Positions 6,376-15,453 are shown, counted from the first letter of the stretch. The stretch is 51,041 nucleotides of DNA from BOKV01 sp041987205 (GCA_041987205.1 JBHIWX010000021.1:1-51041); one strand, 5' to 3'. The notes: a model not told the origin generated them from the sequence alone. Translations and numbers: made by a program.

Positions 6376-8454
6376 ATGCAAAGAATATCGCCGCTGCTTA
6401 CCGGGATGGTCGTTTCACTGCTTTTCCTGGTGGCAGGAACGCAAGGCGCAATCGCCGCCAAACGGGTCGCGCTGGTCATCGGCAATGATGATTACGTCCA
6501 GGTTACAGATCTGAAAAAGGCCGTCAGCGACGCACGCGCCATTGGCGCGACGCTCGGCTCGGTCGGCTATGAGGTGATCGTCGCCGAAAACGTCACGCGC
6601 CGCGAGATGAACCGACAGCTTCAGCACTTCGCCTCACAGCTTGACGTCGGCGACGAGGCGCTTTTCTTCTTTGCCGGCCATGGTGTCGAGATCGCCGGCC
6701 GCAACTATCTCCTGCCAACCGACATCCCCAGTGCAAAGCCGGGCCAGGAGGATTTCGTCACCACCGAGGCGATCGCTGTCGACAGGGTACTCGACCGGAT
6801 TCGCGCGCGCGGCACCAGGGTATCCATCCTCGTGCTCGACGCCTGTCGCGACAACCCCTTCCCCAAGGCCGGCACCCGCAGCCTGGGCTCGACCAGGGGC
6901 CTCGCCCGCACCGCCGCACCGGAAGGCACTTTCATCATGTATTCGGCCGGTGTCGGCCAGACCGCACTCGACAGGCTGAGCGATGCCGACCCGAGCCCGA
7001 ACTCGATTTTCACCCGCTCGCTGATCCCGCTGCTGAAAACGCCTGGCCTGTCCTTGACGCGCACGGCACGGCAAGTCCGTCGCGATGTCCAGAAACTCGC
7101 TTCAACCGTCAGCCACGAGCAACGTCCGGCCTATTATGACGAAGTGACCGGTGATTTCTTCTTTGCCGGTGAAGGCGAACAACAAGCTGCAAAACCTCGG
7201 ACCCCGGAAGATCCTGCCGAACGTGCATGGACGGCAATTCAGAAAACCGAGAGCAAGGCGGTTCTGGAGACATTCCTGAAAAACTACCCGGACAGCATTT
7301 TCGCCGACTTCGCACGGGCGCGACTTGAGGAGTTGAAGGAAAGCCGCGTTGCCATCGTGCGGCCCGATCCGCCGAAAAAGCCTGAACCGAAGGGACCGCC
7401 ACCCGTCCACGCATGTGACAATCAGGCCGCCCATCCCGACTATGCGGCAACCGGTGTGACCGGAACCAAGAGTTTTGACCAAATAGACTCCGACGCGGCG
7501 ATCAAGGCCTGCCGCGAAGCGCTTGACGAATGGCCCGGCACGGAACGCTTCGAATTCCAGCTGGCCCGCGCCTATTCGAAAGGCAAGCGATACGAAGAGG
7601 CATTCGGGATATTCCATCGTCTCGCGCAGGCCGGGCATCCCGGGGCCATGACCAATCTCGCCATCGCCTATTCCTACGGGCGCGGCGTTGCCACGGACGT
7701 TGCGGAAGGTGGCAGATGGTTTCTCAAGGCGGCCCGGGAAGGCGATACGGTCGGCATGATCGGCGCCGCGGTTACCAAGCTCAACGCGAAGGGAACGCAG
7801 GAGCAGAAGGAAGGCGTGGAATGGCTTGAAAAGGCGCAGGCGAAGGGAAGCTCCGATGCCACACGCCGCCTCGGCATCGTCTATCGTGACGGAACCGGTG
7901 TCAGGAGGGAATATTCCAGGGCCGCCAGCCTCTTCGAGAAGGCTGCGACCGCCGGGGACAGCGCCGCGATGTTCTACCTCGCCGGCATGTATGACGAGGG
8001 AAAGGGTGTAAGAAAGAGCCGCAAGCAGGCGATCGAATGGTACCGCAAGGGATCGGAAGCCGGCAATGCGAGAGCCAAAACCTCCCTCGGACATGCCTAC
8101 TACAAGGGCGACGGTGTACCGAAAAATTTCCAGGAGTCGTTCCGGCTTTGGTCCGATGCCGCCCGTGCCGGAAATGCCACCGCCAAAAACAATCTGGCCA
8201 CCCTTTACGTCAATGGCGAGGGTACCACGCGGGACTACGACAAGGCCGCAGACCTGATGCTCGAGGCGTACAAGAGCGGCAATGACGAGTACTCCAAACG
8301 AAACCTGGTCGACAATTCCGGCCGGGCTTTCGATCGCGAATTCCGCCGTGCCGTCCAGAAAAGACTTTCGCAGCTGGGCTATTATTCCGGTCCGATTGAT
8401 GGGGATCTGGGTCCGGGAACAAAGCGCGCCCTGCGTGCTTACGCAGGGGCGTAG
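6376..8454 (+). CDS. Secreted caspase-Sel1 repeat-peptidoglycan-binding fusion protein
   Basis: 692 residues. The start is placed at ATG 6376, with GGAGGG six bases upstream, rather than TTG 6346. A signal peptide (1-28) precedes a caspase domain (about 29-260) with FFFAGHG (His about 102) and LVLDACRDNPF (Cys about 157). A low-complexity proline/lysine linker near 330-355 leads to Sel1/TPR-like repeats from about 390 to 640 (for example AMTNLAIAYSYGRGV, AMFYLAGMYDEGKGV, AKTSLGHAYYKGDGV, AKNNLATLYVNGEGT). The last 35 residues (LSQLGYYSGPIDGDLGPGTKRALRAY) match a short peptidoglycan-binding-1 unit. The combination suggests a protease anchored at the cell wall with protein-protein interaction repeats. 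Its substrate is not apparent from sequence. Confidence 0.9.
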   Translation: MQRISPLLTGMVVSLLFLVAGTQGAIAAKRVALVIGNDDYVQVTDLKKAVSDARAIGATLGSVGYEVIVAENVTRREMNRQLQHFASQLDVGDEALFFFAGHGVEIAGRNYLLPTDIPSAKPGQEDFVTTEAIAVDRVLDRIRARGTRVSILVLDACRDNPFPKAGTRSLGSTRGLARTAAPEGTFIMYSAGVGQTALDRLSDADPSPNSIFTRSLIPLLKTPGLSLTRTARQVRRDVQKLASTVSHEQRPAYYDEVTGDFFFAGEGEQQAAKPRTPEDPAERAWTAIQKTESKAVLETFLKNYPDSIFADFARARLEELKESRVAIVRPDPPKKPEPKGPPPVHACDNQAAHPDYAATGVTGTKSFDQIDSDAAIKACREALDEWPGTERFEFQLARAYSKGKRYEEAFGIFHRLAQAGHPGAMTNLAIAYSYGRGVATDVAEGGRWFLKAAREGDTVGMIGAAVTKLNAKGTQEQKEGVEWLEKAQAKGSSDATRRLGIVYRDGTGVRREYSRAASLFEKAATAGDSAAMFYLAGMYDEGKGVRKSRKQAIEWYRKGSEAGNARAKTSLGHAYYKGDGVPKNFQESFRLWSDAARAGNATAKNNLATLYVNGEGTTRDYDKAADLMLEAYKSGNDEYSKRNLVDNSGRAFDREFRRAVQKRLSQLGYYSGPIDGDLGPGTKRALRAYAGA

Positions 8455-8535
8455 GGCGTCCACCCCCTCTCCCGCCTTTACCCCTCCGGGTCCCCGTGCC
8501 ATGAAGCGGCCATCCGAATCCGCTTCGTGGTAGCG

Positions 8536-9393
8536 ATGCCGCTTCTCGCCATTCCCTTTCCGATGATCGACCCGGTGATGGTCCAGTTGGGCCCGCTTGC
8601 CATCCACTGGTATGGCGTCGCCTATGTCGTCGGCATCTCCTTCGGCTGGTGGTATGCGCGCCGCCTGGTATCGAACGATCGCCTGTGGGGCGGCCCCTCC
8701 CCGATTTCCGTCCGCGACATCGACGATTTCCTGATGTGGGCAGTGATCGGCATCATCGTCGGTGGGCGGCTGGGCTACGTGCTGTTCTACGATCTTGCCG
8801 CCTATCTCGATAATCCGCTGCGCATCGCCATGCTTTGGACCGGCGGCATGAGCTTCCATGGCGGGCTCGCCGGCACCATCGTCGCGATGATCCTGTTTGC
8901 CCGCGCGCGCGGCTTTGCGGCCTTCTCGCTGTTCGACGTCATTGCATCCAGCATCGGCCTCGGCGTGTTCCTCGGCCGCATCGCCAATTTCATCAACCAG
9001 GAACTGTGGGGCAAGCCAACGGACCTACCCTGGGGCGTCATCTTTCCCGCCGCCGGCCCCGAGCCGCGCCATCCGAGCCAGCTCTACGAGGCCGTGTTGG
9101 AAGGGCTGATGCTGTTCATCCTGCTGCGCTTGCTGACGCATGGCTTCGGCAAGCTGAAACAACCTGGCTTCGTCGCCGGCGCCTTCGTCGCCTGGTATGC
9201 CTGCTGCCGCATCCTCATCGAATTCGTGCGCCTGCCCGACACCCAGCTCGGCTATCTGGCAGGGGGCTGGCTCACCATGGGCATGGTGCTGTCGCTGCCC
9301 ATGCTCGCCGCCGGCATCTGGGCGATGGCGCGCGCAGTGCGCCGCGCGCCGATCGAGGCCCGGGCCCGGACAACGCCTCCGAACGAAGAATGA
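8536..9393 (+). CDS. lgt: Prolipoprotein diacylglyceryl transferase
   Basis: This inner-membrane enzyme transfers diacylglycerol from phosphatidylglycerol to the lipobox cysteine of prolipoproteins. About 285 residues with seven membrane segments. Key stretches are the early WYGVAYVVG segment, GGMSFHGGLAG with the essential His, the signature GRIANFINQELWG, and RHPSQLYEA. ATG 8536 is preferred over GTG 8527 because family members begin close to LLAIPFP; neither has a strong ribosome site. The stop overlaps the midA start (ATGA), which implies translational coupling. Confidence 0.95.
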   Translation: MPLLAIPFPMIDPVMVQLGPLAIHWYGVAYVVGISFGWWYARRLVSNDRLWGGPSPISVRDIDDFLMWAVIGIIVGGRLGYVLFYDLAAYLDNPLRIAMLWTGGMSFHGGLAGTIVAMILFARARGFAAFSLFDVIASSIGLGVFLGRIANFINQELWGKPTDLPWGVIFPAAGPEPRHPSQLYEAVLEGLMLFILLRLLTHGFGKLKQPGFVAGAFVAWYACCRILIEFVRLPDTQLGYLAGGWLTMGMVLSLPMLAAGIWAMARAVRRAPIEARARTTPPNEE

Positions 9394-10538
9394 CCCCGCC
9401 CGCCACGCCGTTGGGCGAGAAGATCGCCCGCCAGATCGCCGCCACCGGTCCGCTCAGCGTCGCCGAATACATGGCGCTGTGCATGAACGATCCCGTCGAC
9501 GGCTACTATGCCCGGGCGGAGACCATCGGCGTGAAGGGGGATTTCATCACCGCGCCCGAGGTGAGCCAGATGTTCGGCGAACTGATCGGCGTCTGGTGCT
9601 ATTCCGCATGGCAGGCGATGGCTAGCCCCGGGCGTGTGATGCTGGTCGAGGCCGGCCCCGGCAAGGGCACGCTGCTGGCCGATCTCCTGCGCACCGTGAA
9701 GCGGTTTCCCGGCTTTGCCGACGCCATCGACCTCCACCTGATAGAGGCGAGCGCGACGATGATCGCCCGCCAGCGCGAGGTCCTGACCGAAGCCGGCTTT
9801 GCCGACCGCGCGCATTGGCACGCCGCGCTGCACGAACTGCCGGCGGGAAAAGATGCCGCCCCGGCGATCCTCATCGCCAACGAATTCCTCGATGTCCTGC
9901 CGTTCCGCCAATACGTCAAGAAGGGCAAGGCCTGGTATGAACGCTCCATCGGTATCGACGAGAACGGTGCGCTCACCTGGAAGCTCGCCCCGACCCTGAT
10001 CGACCCTTCCCTGCTGCCGCCGGGCGCCGAAGGCGAACCGGACGGCGCGGTCTTCGAGATCGCGCCCGCCCGCGAAGCCTGGGTCGCCACGCTCGCCGAA
10101 CGCCTGTCGCAGGCCGGCGGCATGGCGCTCCTGATCGACTACGGCCATGCGCAGGCCGGATTTGGCGACACGTTTCAGGCGATGCGCGGCCACGCTCATG
10201 CCGATCCGCTCGAAGGCCCCGGCCTTGCCGACCTGACCTCCCATGTCGATTTCGCCGCGCTCGCCCGCGCAGCGACGGCGGCCGGCGCCCACGCCTCGGC
10301 CATCGTCGAACAGGGCGAATTCCTGCTCGCCATGGGCCTGCTGGAGCGCGCCGGCGCGCTCGGCGCCGATGCCGACGAGACAACCCGCGAACGCCTGCGC
10401 GGCGAGGTCGAGCGCCTTGCCGGACCCGACGAAATGGGCCGCCTGTTCAAGGTTCTCGCGCTTTACGGCATGAATCCTGTAAGGTCAGGCGCGGATTTTC
10501 CGCCCTTTTCGGCACCGTTCGGGGGCGATGCAAAGTGA
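9390..10538 (+). CDS. MidA/NDUFAF7-type SAM-dependent protein arginine methyltransferase
   Basis: 382 residues starting at the ATG that overlaps the lgt stop. N-terminal TGPLSVAEYMALCMNDPVDGYY and GDFITAPEVSQMFGELIG are the hallmark of the MidA/DUF185 family. The SAM-binding loop is LVEAGPGKGTLL (about residues 84-95), with ANEFLDVLP further on. The mitochondrial homologue methylates an arginine of the complex I subunit NDUFS2, so a role in NADH dehydrogenase assembly is likely but inferred. The long open frame extending left into lgt is not coding. The stop codon overlaps a GTG that is one possible start of the next gene. Confidence 0.92.
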   Translation: MTPPATPLGEKIARQIAATGPLSVAEYMALCMNDPVDGYYARAETIGVKGDFITAPEVSQMFGELIGVWCYSAWQAMASPGRVMLVEAGPGKGTLLADLLRTVKRFPGFADAIDLHLIEASATMIARQREVLTEAGFADRAHWHAALHELPAGKDAAPAILIANEFLDVLPFRQYVKKGKAWYERSIGIDENGALTWKLAPTLIDPSLLPPGAEGEPDGAVFEIAPAREAWVATLAERLSQAGGMALLIDYGHAQAGFGDTFQAMRGHAHADPLEGPGLADLTSHVDFAALARAATAAGAHASAIVEQGEFLLAMGLLERAGALGADADETTRERLRGEVERLAGPDEMGRLFKVLALYGMNPVRSGADFPPFSAPFGGDAK

Positions 10539-10606
10539 AGTTGACAAGCCCCCTCCCGCCACGCACTGTCTGCCGCGATGCATTGCGGCCATTACCGAAA
10601 ACGACG

Positions 10607-11389
10607 ATGACCACGCCGGCGCCCATCCTGTGCGAGCGGTTGGACGCCCTTTCGCCAAGGGTCGTGCATGGCTACTTCACCCGTCAGGGCGGCGTGTCCG
10701 ACGGCGTGTTCGCAGCCCTCAATGTCGGTCTCGGCTCGACCGATTCGCGCGAATCGGTCGAGGAAAACCGCCGCCGCGTCGCCACCTGGATGGGCGCGCC
10801 GCACCGCCCGCTTGCCACACCGCACCAGACCCATACGCCCGATGTCGTGATCGCCACCGAGGCGTGGCCCCACGAAGACAGGCCGAAAGCCGATGCCGTG
10901 GTGACCGACCGACCCGGCATCGCCATCGGCGTGCTGACGGCCGATTGCGGCCCCGTGCTCTTCGCCGATCCGCAGGCCGGTATTGTCGGCGCCGCCCATG
11001 CCGGCTGGCGCGGCGCCATGGAAGGCGTGCTCGAAAACACCGTCGACGCCATGGAGCGACTGGGCTCGGCCCGCGAGCGCATCATCGCCACGCTCGGCCC
11101 CACCATCAGCCAGGAAAACTACGAGGTCGGTCCGGAATTCGCCGAACGGCTCATCGCCGCCGATCCGCACAACGAACGTCTGTTGCGCCCCTCCCCCAAA
11201 AAGGGTCATGTTCTCTTCGATTTGCCGGCCTATATCCTTTCCCGTCTGAACGGGGCAGGCGTGAAGGGGGCGTGGACAGGCCATTGCACCTATCGCGACG
11301 AGGCGCGATTCTATTCCTACCGACGCAAGACGCATCGCGGCGAGCCGGACTATGGCCGCCAGATTTCAGCTATCATGATCAGGAGCTAG
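10607..11389 (+). CDS. pgeF: Peptidoglycan editing factor PgeF (laccase-domain/YfiH)
   Basis: About 260 residues from ATG 10607; GTG 10535 would add 24 residues that look non-native. Family motifs are VVHGYFTRQGGVSDG, TPHQTHTPDVV (zinc His), GVLTADCGPVLF (zinc Cys) and GAAHAGWRGAMEG (zinc His), then HCTYRDEARFYSYRR at the C-terminus. Members of this multicopper-like family act on nucleosides (adenosine deaminase/phosphorylase activity reported) or remove wrongly incorporated L-Ser from peptidoglycan precursors. It is third in the lgt-midA-pgeF-M24 run, with the M24 gene 4 bp downstream. Confidence 0.92.
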   Translation: MTTPAPILCERLDALSPRVVHGYFTRQGGVSDGVFAALNVGLGSTDSRESVEENRRRVATWMGAPHRPLATPHQTHTPDVVIATEAWPHEDRPKADAVVTDRPGIAIGVLTADCGPVLFADPQAGIVGAAHAGWRGAMEGVLENTVDAMERLGSARERIIATLGPTISQENYEVGPEFAERLIAADPHNERLLRPSPKKGHVLFDLPAYILSRLNGAGVKGAWTGHCTYRDEARFYSYRRKTHRGEPDYGRQISAIMIRS

Positions 11390-11393
11390 GACG

Positions 11394-12545
11394 ATGGCTC
11401 TCCACTTCACCGCAAAGGAATTCGCCAAGCGCATGGAGCGCCTCCAGGCGGCAATGGACGAACGCAAGCTCGACTGCATGCTGATGTTCGCGCCGGAAAG
11501 CATGTACTGGCTGACCGGCTACGATTCCTTCGGCTACTGCTATTTCCAGTGTCTCGTCGTCAAGCGCGACGGCGAGATGGTGCTGCTCGCGCGCGCGCCG
11601 GATCTGCGCCAGGCACGCCACACCTCCATCGTCGAGAACATCGTCGTGTGGACCGACCGGGAGGGCGCCGACCCGACCGTCGACCTGCACAAGCTGCTCG
11701 GCGAACTCGACCTCGTCGGCGCGCAGATCGGCATCGAATACGACACCGTCGGCCTCAACGGCCGCCACACCCGCGCGCTCGACACGCGGCTGAAGGCCTT
11801 CGCCGACACGCAGGACGCCTCCGATCTCGTCGAACGGCTCAGAATGGTCAAGTCGAGCGCCGAACTGACCCATATCCGCAAGGCGGCCGAACTGGCCGAC
11901 GACGCGCTCGACGCGGCCATCGAACTGGCCGGCCCCGGCGCAGACGAGGCCGACATCCTCTCGGCGATGCAAAGTGCCGTGCTGTCGAAGGGCGGCGACT
12001 ATTCCGGCAACCCCTTCATCATCGGCTCCGGCAAGGACGCGCTGCTGTGCCGCTACAAGTCCGGCCGCCGCAAGCTCTCGAAGAACGACCAACTCACCCT
12101 GGAATGGGCCGGCGCATGGGCGCATTACCATGCGGCGATGATGCGGACGATCATCATCGGCAAGCCCACCGCGCGCCATCTCGAACTCTATGAGGCGACC
12201 AGCGCCGCGATGACCGCCGTCAAAGACGTCATGAGCGTCGGCAACACGCTTTCCGACATGTTCGCCGCCCATGCCCGCACGCTCGACGATGCCGGCCTGG
12301 TGCGGCACAGGCTCAATGTCTGCGGCTATTCCATGGGCGCGTCCTTCGCGCCGTGCTGGATGGACCGACCGATGATCCAGGACGCCAATCCGATCGAGCT
12401 GGAGAAGAACATGGTCTTCTTCCTGCATGCGATCATCGCCGATTCCGACACCGACACGGCCATGACGCTCGGGCAGGCCTATCTGGTCACGCCATCCGGT
12501 CCTGAAAGCCTGTCGCGACACGAAATTGACCTGATTGTCCGCTAG
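11394..12545 (+). CDS. Creatinase-like M24 family protein (pita-bread fold, metal ligands replaced)
   Basis: 383 residues: creatinase N-terminal domain (about 10-150; SMYWLTGYDSFGYC) and M24 C-terminal domain (about 160-375). In true aminopeptidases five residues bind two metals (D, D, H, E, E). Here the matching positions read LTLEWAG, YHAAMMRT, GYSMG, FFLHAIIAD and TLGQAYLVT, so none of the five is kept. That pattern is seen in creatinase and ectoine-hydrolase (DoeA)-like members, which hydrolyse C-N bonds without metal. The substrate is not predictable; no ectoine-degradation genes are nearby. It is the fourth gene of the lgt unit. Confidence 0.85.
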   Translation: MALHFTAKEFAKRMERLQAAMDERKLDCMLMFAPESMYWLTGYDSFGYCYFQCLVVKRDGEMVLLARAPDLRQARHTSIVENIVVWTDREGADPTVDLHKLLGELDLVGAQIGIEYDTVGLNGRHTRALDTRLKAFADTQDASDLVERLRMVKSSAELTHIRKAAELADDALDAAIELAGPGADEADILSAMQSAVLSKGGDYSGNPFIIGSGKDALLCRYKSGRRKLSKNDQLTLEWAGAWAHYHAAMMRTIIIGKPTARHLELYEATSAAMTAVKDVMSVGNTLSDMFAAHARTLDDAGLVRHRLNVCGYSMGASFAPCWMDRPMIQDANPIELEKNMVFFLHAIIADSDTDTAMTLGQAYLVTPSGPESLSRHEIDLIVR

Positions 12546-12766
12546 CGGATAAACAGAGTCCGGAATGGTGAATCGACGATCGGCACAGCCATGCCCGCCT
12601 CGCCCGGTCACGATGACCCGGGACGATGACATGGCAAACGACAGGATCGTGGCGTGGTTTCCGAATTGTAAACCCTCTTGGTGCACACTTTGCCCATGAG
12701 ACGCCTTTTGATCGATCGATATGCCAGGCGAGACTGCCCGAGAGCCACGGCAAGCAGGAACAGCCA

Positions 12767-13432
12767 GTGACCCCTATTCTCATCTCCACGACACCGCTTT
12801 CGAAATGCCTTGCACGCCCGACGCGCGCAGTGGCGGCCGTAGCGCTGACCCTTGCGCTCGCCGCCTGCAACTCCACCTCCTTCACCGACGGCATAGGCAC
12901 TGCCTCGACGCAGCGCAGCGGCGCGCCCCTGCCCCCGGCTTCGGTCGGCAGCGGCTCGGAGACCGCGCTGGCGCCGCAGCCCGCGCCGACCGCCCCACAG
13001 GCCGCCACCGCGCTGCAGGGCGGTTCGCCACAGGGCGGAATCCAGGTAGCCGCGCTTCCGCGTGTACCGCCGGTTGCCTTCCTGCCGGTGACCGGCGCGC
13101 CGCAATCGGCCGTGTCCCAGCTTGCCGGCGCCATGCGCAACGCCGCGCGCAGTTCCGGCGTGCCGGTCGTCGTCTCCGTCGAGCGCGGCGCCCAGTACCA
13201 GTTGAAGGGTTATTTCTCGGCCCTCAACGACGGTTCGGGCAGCGTGCTGGTCTATGTCTGGGACGTGCTCGACCGCAACGGCGTGCGCATCCATCGCATT
13301 TCGGGCCAGGAACGCGGCGGCTCGTCTGCCGGCGATCCGTGGGCCGGGATCAAAGATTCCATGATGCAGCGCGTCGCCGAGTCCACCATGGCCTCGCTGC
13401 GCGGATGGGTTTCCAGCCGCCGGGCCGGCTGA
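12767..13432 (+). CDS. Predicted lipoprotein of unknown function
   Basis: About 221 residues from GTG 12767, which has AGGA seven to eight bases upstream; the longer frame from 12626 adds implausible sequence. A signal peptide ends in the lipobox LALAAC near residue 30. Residues 35-95 are rich in Ala, Pro and Gln (linker-like). The C-terminal 110 residues form a folded domain with AVSQLAGAMRNAARSSGVPVVV and YQLKGYFSALNDGSGSVLVYVWDVLD, a pattern seen in conserved Rhizobiales lipoproteins near prs. Lgt, encoded 4 kb upstream, would modify it. Function unknown. Confidence 0.82.
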   Translation: MTPILISTTPLSKCLARPTRAVAAVALTLALAACNSTSFTDGIGTASTQRSGAPLPPASVGSGSETALAPQPAPTAPQAATALQGGSPQGGIQVAALPRVPPVAFLPVTGAPQSAVSQLAGAMRNAARSSGVPVVVSVERGAQYQLKGYFSALNDGSGSVLVYVWDVLDRNGVRIHRISGQERGGSSAGDPWAGIKDSMMQRVAESTMASLRGWVSSRRAG

Positions 13433-13459
13433 TTTCCGTTTCATTTTTCGAAGACGCGT

Positions 13460-13483
13460 GCGCCGGCACCTTGTTGCCGGCGC
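13460..13483. other. Perfect 9-bp-stem hairpin after the lipoprotein gene
   Basis: GCGCCGGCA (13460-13468) pairs perfectly with TGCCGGCGC (13475-13483) around a 6-nt loop. It begins 27 bp after the lipoprotein stop, but no T-run follows. It may be a Rho-assisted 3' end or RNA-stability hairpin. Confidence 0.45.
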
Positions 13484-13544
13484 CGGGCGTTAGCCGTCGG
13501 GCAACCAATGCGTTGATAATCCGGTCATATCGCGATTCAGCCCA

Positions 13545-13573
13545 TTGATAGCGCGGGAGCCATCGCCTATACA
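13545..13573 (+). promoter_or_regulatory. Predicted sigma70-type promoter of prs
   Basis: TTGATA (13545-13550) and TATACA (13568-13573) are separated by 17 bp, close to the housekeeping consensus. Transcription would begin near 13580, about 50 bp before the prs ATG. Confidence 0.6.
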
Positions 13574-13631
13574 CCCGGCCAAGGGCTTGGCGAGCGTCAG
13601 GTCTTGATGGAACACCGGCGGCGCCCACTCG

Positions 13632-14564
13632 ATGAAACTTTTCGCAGGCAATTCCAACCGCGTCCTGGCCGAACAGATCGTCAAATATCTCGAGCTCCCG
13701 CTCGGCAGGGCGAATGTTCGCCGCTTCGCCGACCAGGAAATTTTTGTCGAGATACTCGAGAATGTTCGCGGCGAGGACTGCTTCATCCTGCAGTCCACCT
13801 CCTATCCGGCCAACGACCATCTGATGGAACTGCTGATCATGACCGATGCGCTGAAGCGCGCCTCGGCCCGGCGCATCACGGCGGTGCTGCCCTATTTCGG
13901 CTATGCCCGGCAGGATCGGAAACCGTCGGCGCGCACACCGATCTCGGCCAAGCTGGTCGCCAACATGATCACCACCGCCGGTGCCGATCGCGTGCTGACG
14001 CTTGACCTGCACGCCGCCCAGATCCAGGGCTTCTTCGACATTCCGACCGACAACCTCTTCGCCGTGCCCGTCCTCGCGCGCGACGTGAAGGACAATTACG
14101 ACCTGGAAAACACAGTCGTCGTGTCGCCGGACGTCGGCGGCGTGGTCCGCGCCCGCGCGCTCGCCAAGCGCATCGACGCGGGACTTGCGATCGTCGACAA
14201 GCGCCGCGAGCGTCCGGGCGAATCCGAGGTCATGAACGTCATCGGCAACGTCGTCGGCCGCGACTGCATCCTGATCGACGACATCATCGATTCAGGCGGC
14301 ACGCTGTGCAACGCCGCCGACGCGCTGATGAACATCGGCGCCAATTCCGTGACCGCCTACATTACCCATGGCGTCCTGTCGGGCGGCGCGGTGGCACGCA
14401 TCACGGCATCGCGGCTCAAGGAACTGGTCATCACCGATTCCATCCAGCCGACCTCGGCGATCGAGACCGCGCACAATAGCCGCGTGCTATCCGTCGCCGA
14501 ACTGGTCGGCGAGGCGATCAACCGCACCTCGCTCGAGAAATCCGTTTCCAGCCTCTTCGACTGA
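13632..14564 (+). CDS. prs: Ribose-phosphate pyrophosphokinase
   Basis: This enzyme makes PRPP from ribose 5-phosphate and ATP for nucleotide, histidine and tryptophan synthesis. 310 residues, the usual bacterial length. Landmarks are the N-terminal MKLFAGNSN, FADQEIFVEI, the ATP-site loop PYFGYARQDRK, LDLHAAQIQGFF, VVVSPDVGGVVRA and the PRPP loop ILIDDIIDSGGTL. It is monocistronic here, with a strong promoter match upstream. It faces the LysR gene tail to tail with a 7-bp gap. Confidence 0.97.
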   Translation: MKLFAGNSNRVLAEQIVKYLELPLGRANVRRFADQEIFVEILENVRGEDCFILQSTSYPANDHLMELLIMTDALKRASARRITAVLPYFGYARQDRKPSARTPISAKLVANMITTAGADRVLTLDLHAAQIQGFFDIPTDNLFAVPVLARDVKDNYDLENTVVVSPDVGGVVRARALAKRIDAGLAIVDKRRERPGESEVMNVIGNVVGRDCILIDDIIDSGGTLCNAADALMNIGANSVTAYITHGVLSGGAVARITASRLKELVITDSIQPTSAIETAHNSRVLSVAELVGEAINRTSLEKSVSSLFD

Positions 14565-14571
14565 GCCTGGT

Positions 14572-15438
14572 TCAGGCCGCCGCCGGCGCCGCGAACGCAT
14601 CGCGGATGGCGCGCGCCATGGCGTCCACCGCCGGGCCGAGCGAGCGCGGATTGCGGTGCATCACCACCCTTGAATGATCGATCTCGCCGAAACCGTCCTC
14701 TTCGGTGAGTTCGCGGCATCCCGCCGGAATGTTGGACCGCGAGATCGGCGCAATCGCGAGCCCGGACTTCACCGCCACCTTGAGCCCGCCGCTTGTCCGG
14801 CTGCGATAGGCCGTCCGGTACGCATGGCCACGGCTGTCCAGAAGCTGCAGGGCGAATTCGGTGCACCAGCCGCTGGCCTGATAGAGCGCGATGGGAAGCG
14901 GCGTTTGATGATGCGGTGCATGCGCGTCCGACGTAACCCAGACCGTCGGGTCGCTCATCAGCATCTCGCCGCGCGAATAATGCTGCCATTCGAACACCAC
15001 CGCGAGATCAAGCTGGTCGTTCGACAGAAGCGCCAGATTGCCGGCCGAACTGTCGTAGCGCGCGTGGATTTCCACGTCGGGATGAACCTTGGCAAAGGTC
15101 GAGATTGCCCGCACCAGGATCGTGTCGCCATATTCCTCGGGAATGCCGAGACGGACACTGCCTTCCAGCGGCGGCGCCGCCATGGAGGCCGCCGTCTCGT
15201 CGATCAGCGCGACGATGCGTCGTGCATTGCCGAGAAGCTGCTCGCCCTTGGCGGTGAGTTCCACACCGCGCGAACCGCGCGTGAACAGCGCCTCGCCGAG
15301 CCCGTCTTCCAGCCGCTTGATCTGCATCGAGACGGCCGACTGCGTGCGATGCACCCTTTCGCCGGCGCGTGTCAGATTGCCGGTTTCCGCGACCGCCAGA
15401 AACGTGCGCAGCAATTCGCTTTCGAGCGGATTGATCAT
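14572..15438 (-). CDS. LysR-family transcriptional regulator (LrhA-like)
   Basis: About 288 residues from ATG 15438 (MINPLESELL). Two further in-frame ATGs at 15450 and 15453 exist but would put the start inside the palindromic operator. The winged HTH is at about 5-65 (LLRTFLAVAETGNLTRAGERVHRTQSAVSMQIKRLE). The effector-binding domain follows, with LGIPEEYGDTILV. The HTH resembles the LrhA/HexA branch. It is divergent from a DUF1127 gene, and a 30-bp near-perfect palindrome lies between, so autoregulation and control of the DUF1127 gene are likely. The ligand is unknown. Confidence 0.92.
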   Translation of the reverse strand: MINPLESELLRTFLAVAETGNLTRAGERVHRTQSAVSMQIKRLEDGLGEALFTRGSRGVELTAKGEQLLGNARRIVALIDETAASMAAPPLEGSVRLGIPEEYGDTILVRAISTFAKVHPDVEIHARYDSSAGNLALLSNDQLDLAVVFEWQHYSRGEMLMSDPTVWVTSDAHAPHHQTPLPIALYQASGWCTEFALQLLDSRGHAYRTAYRSRTSGGLKVAVKSGLAIAPISRSNIPAGCRELTEEDGFGEIDHSRVVMHRNPRSLGPAVDAMARAIRDAFAAPAAA

Positions 15439-15453
15439 CGGCTCTACCATCAT

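Noticed and set aside
7102..8859. 585-codon minus-strand frame under the second caspase gene
   Set aside because: It spans two unrelated plus-strand genes with clear domains; no family resemblance is seen.
13460..13573. Hairpin-rich interval upstream of prs considered as a tRNA or riboswitch
   Set aside because: No cloverleaf or known riboswitch core can be built; it holds a simple hairpin and a promoter.
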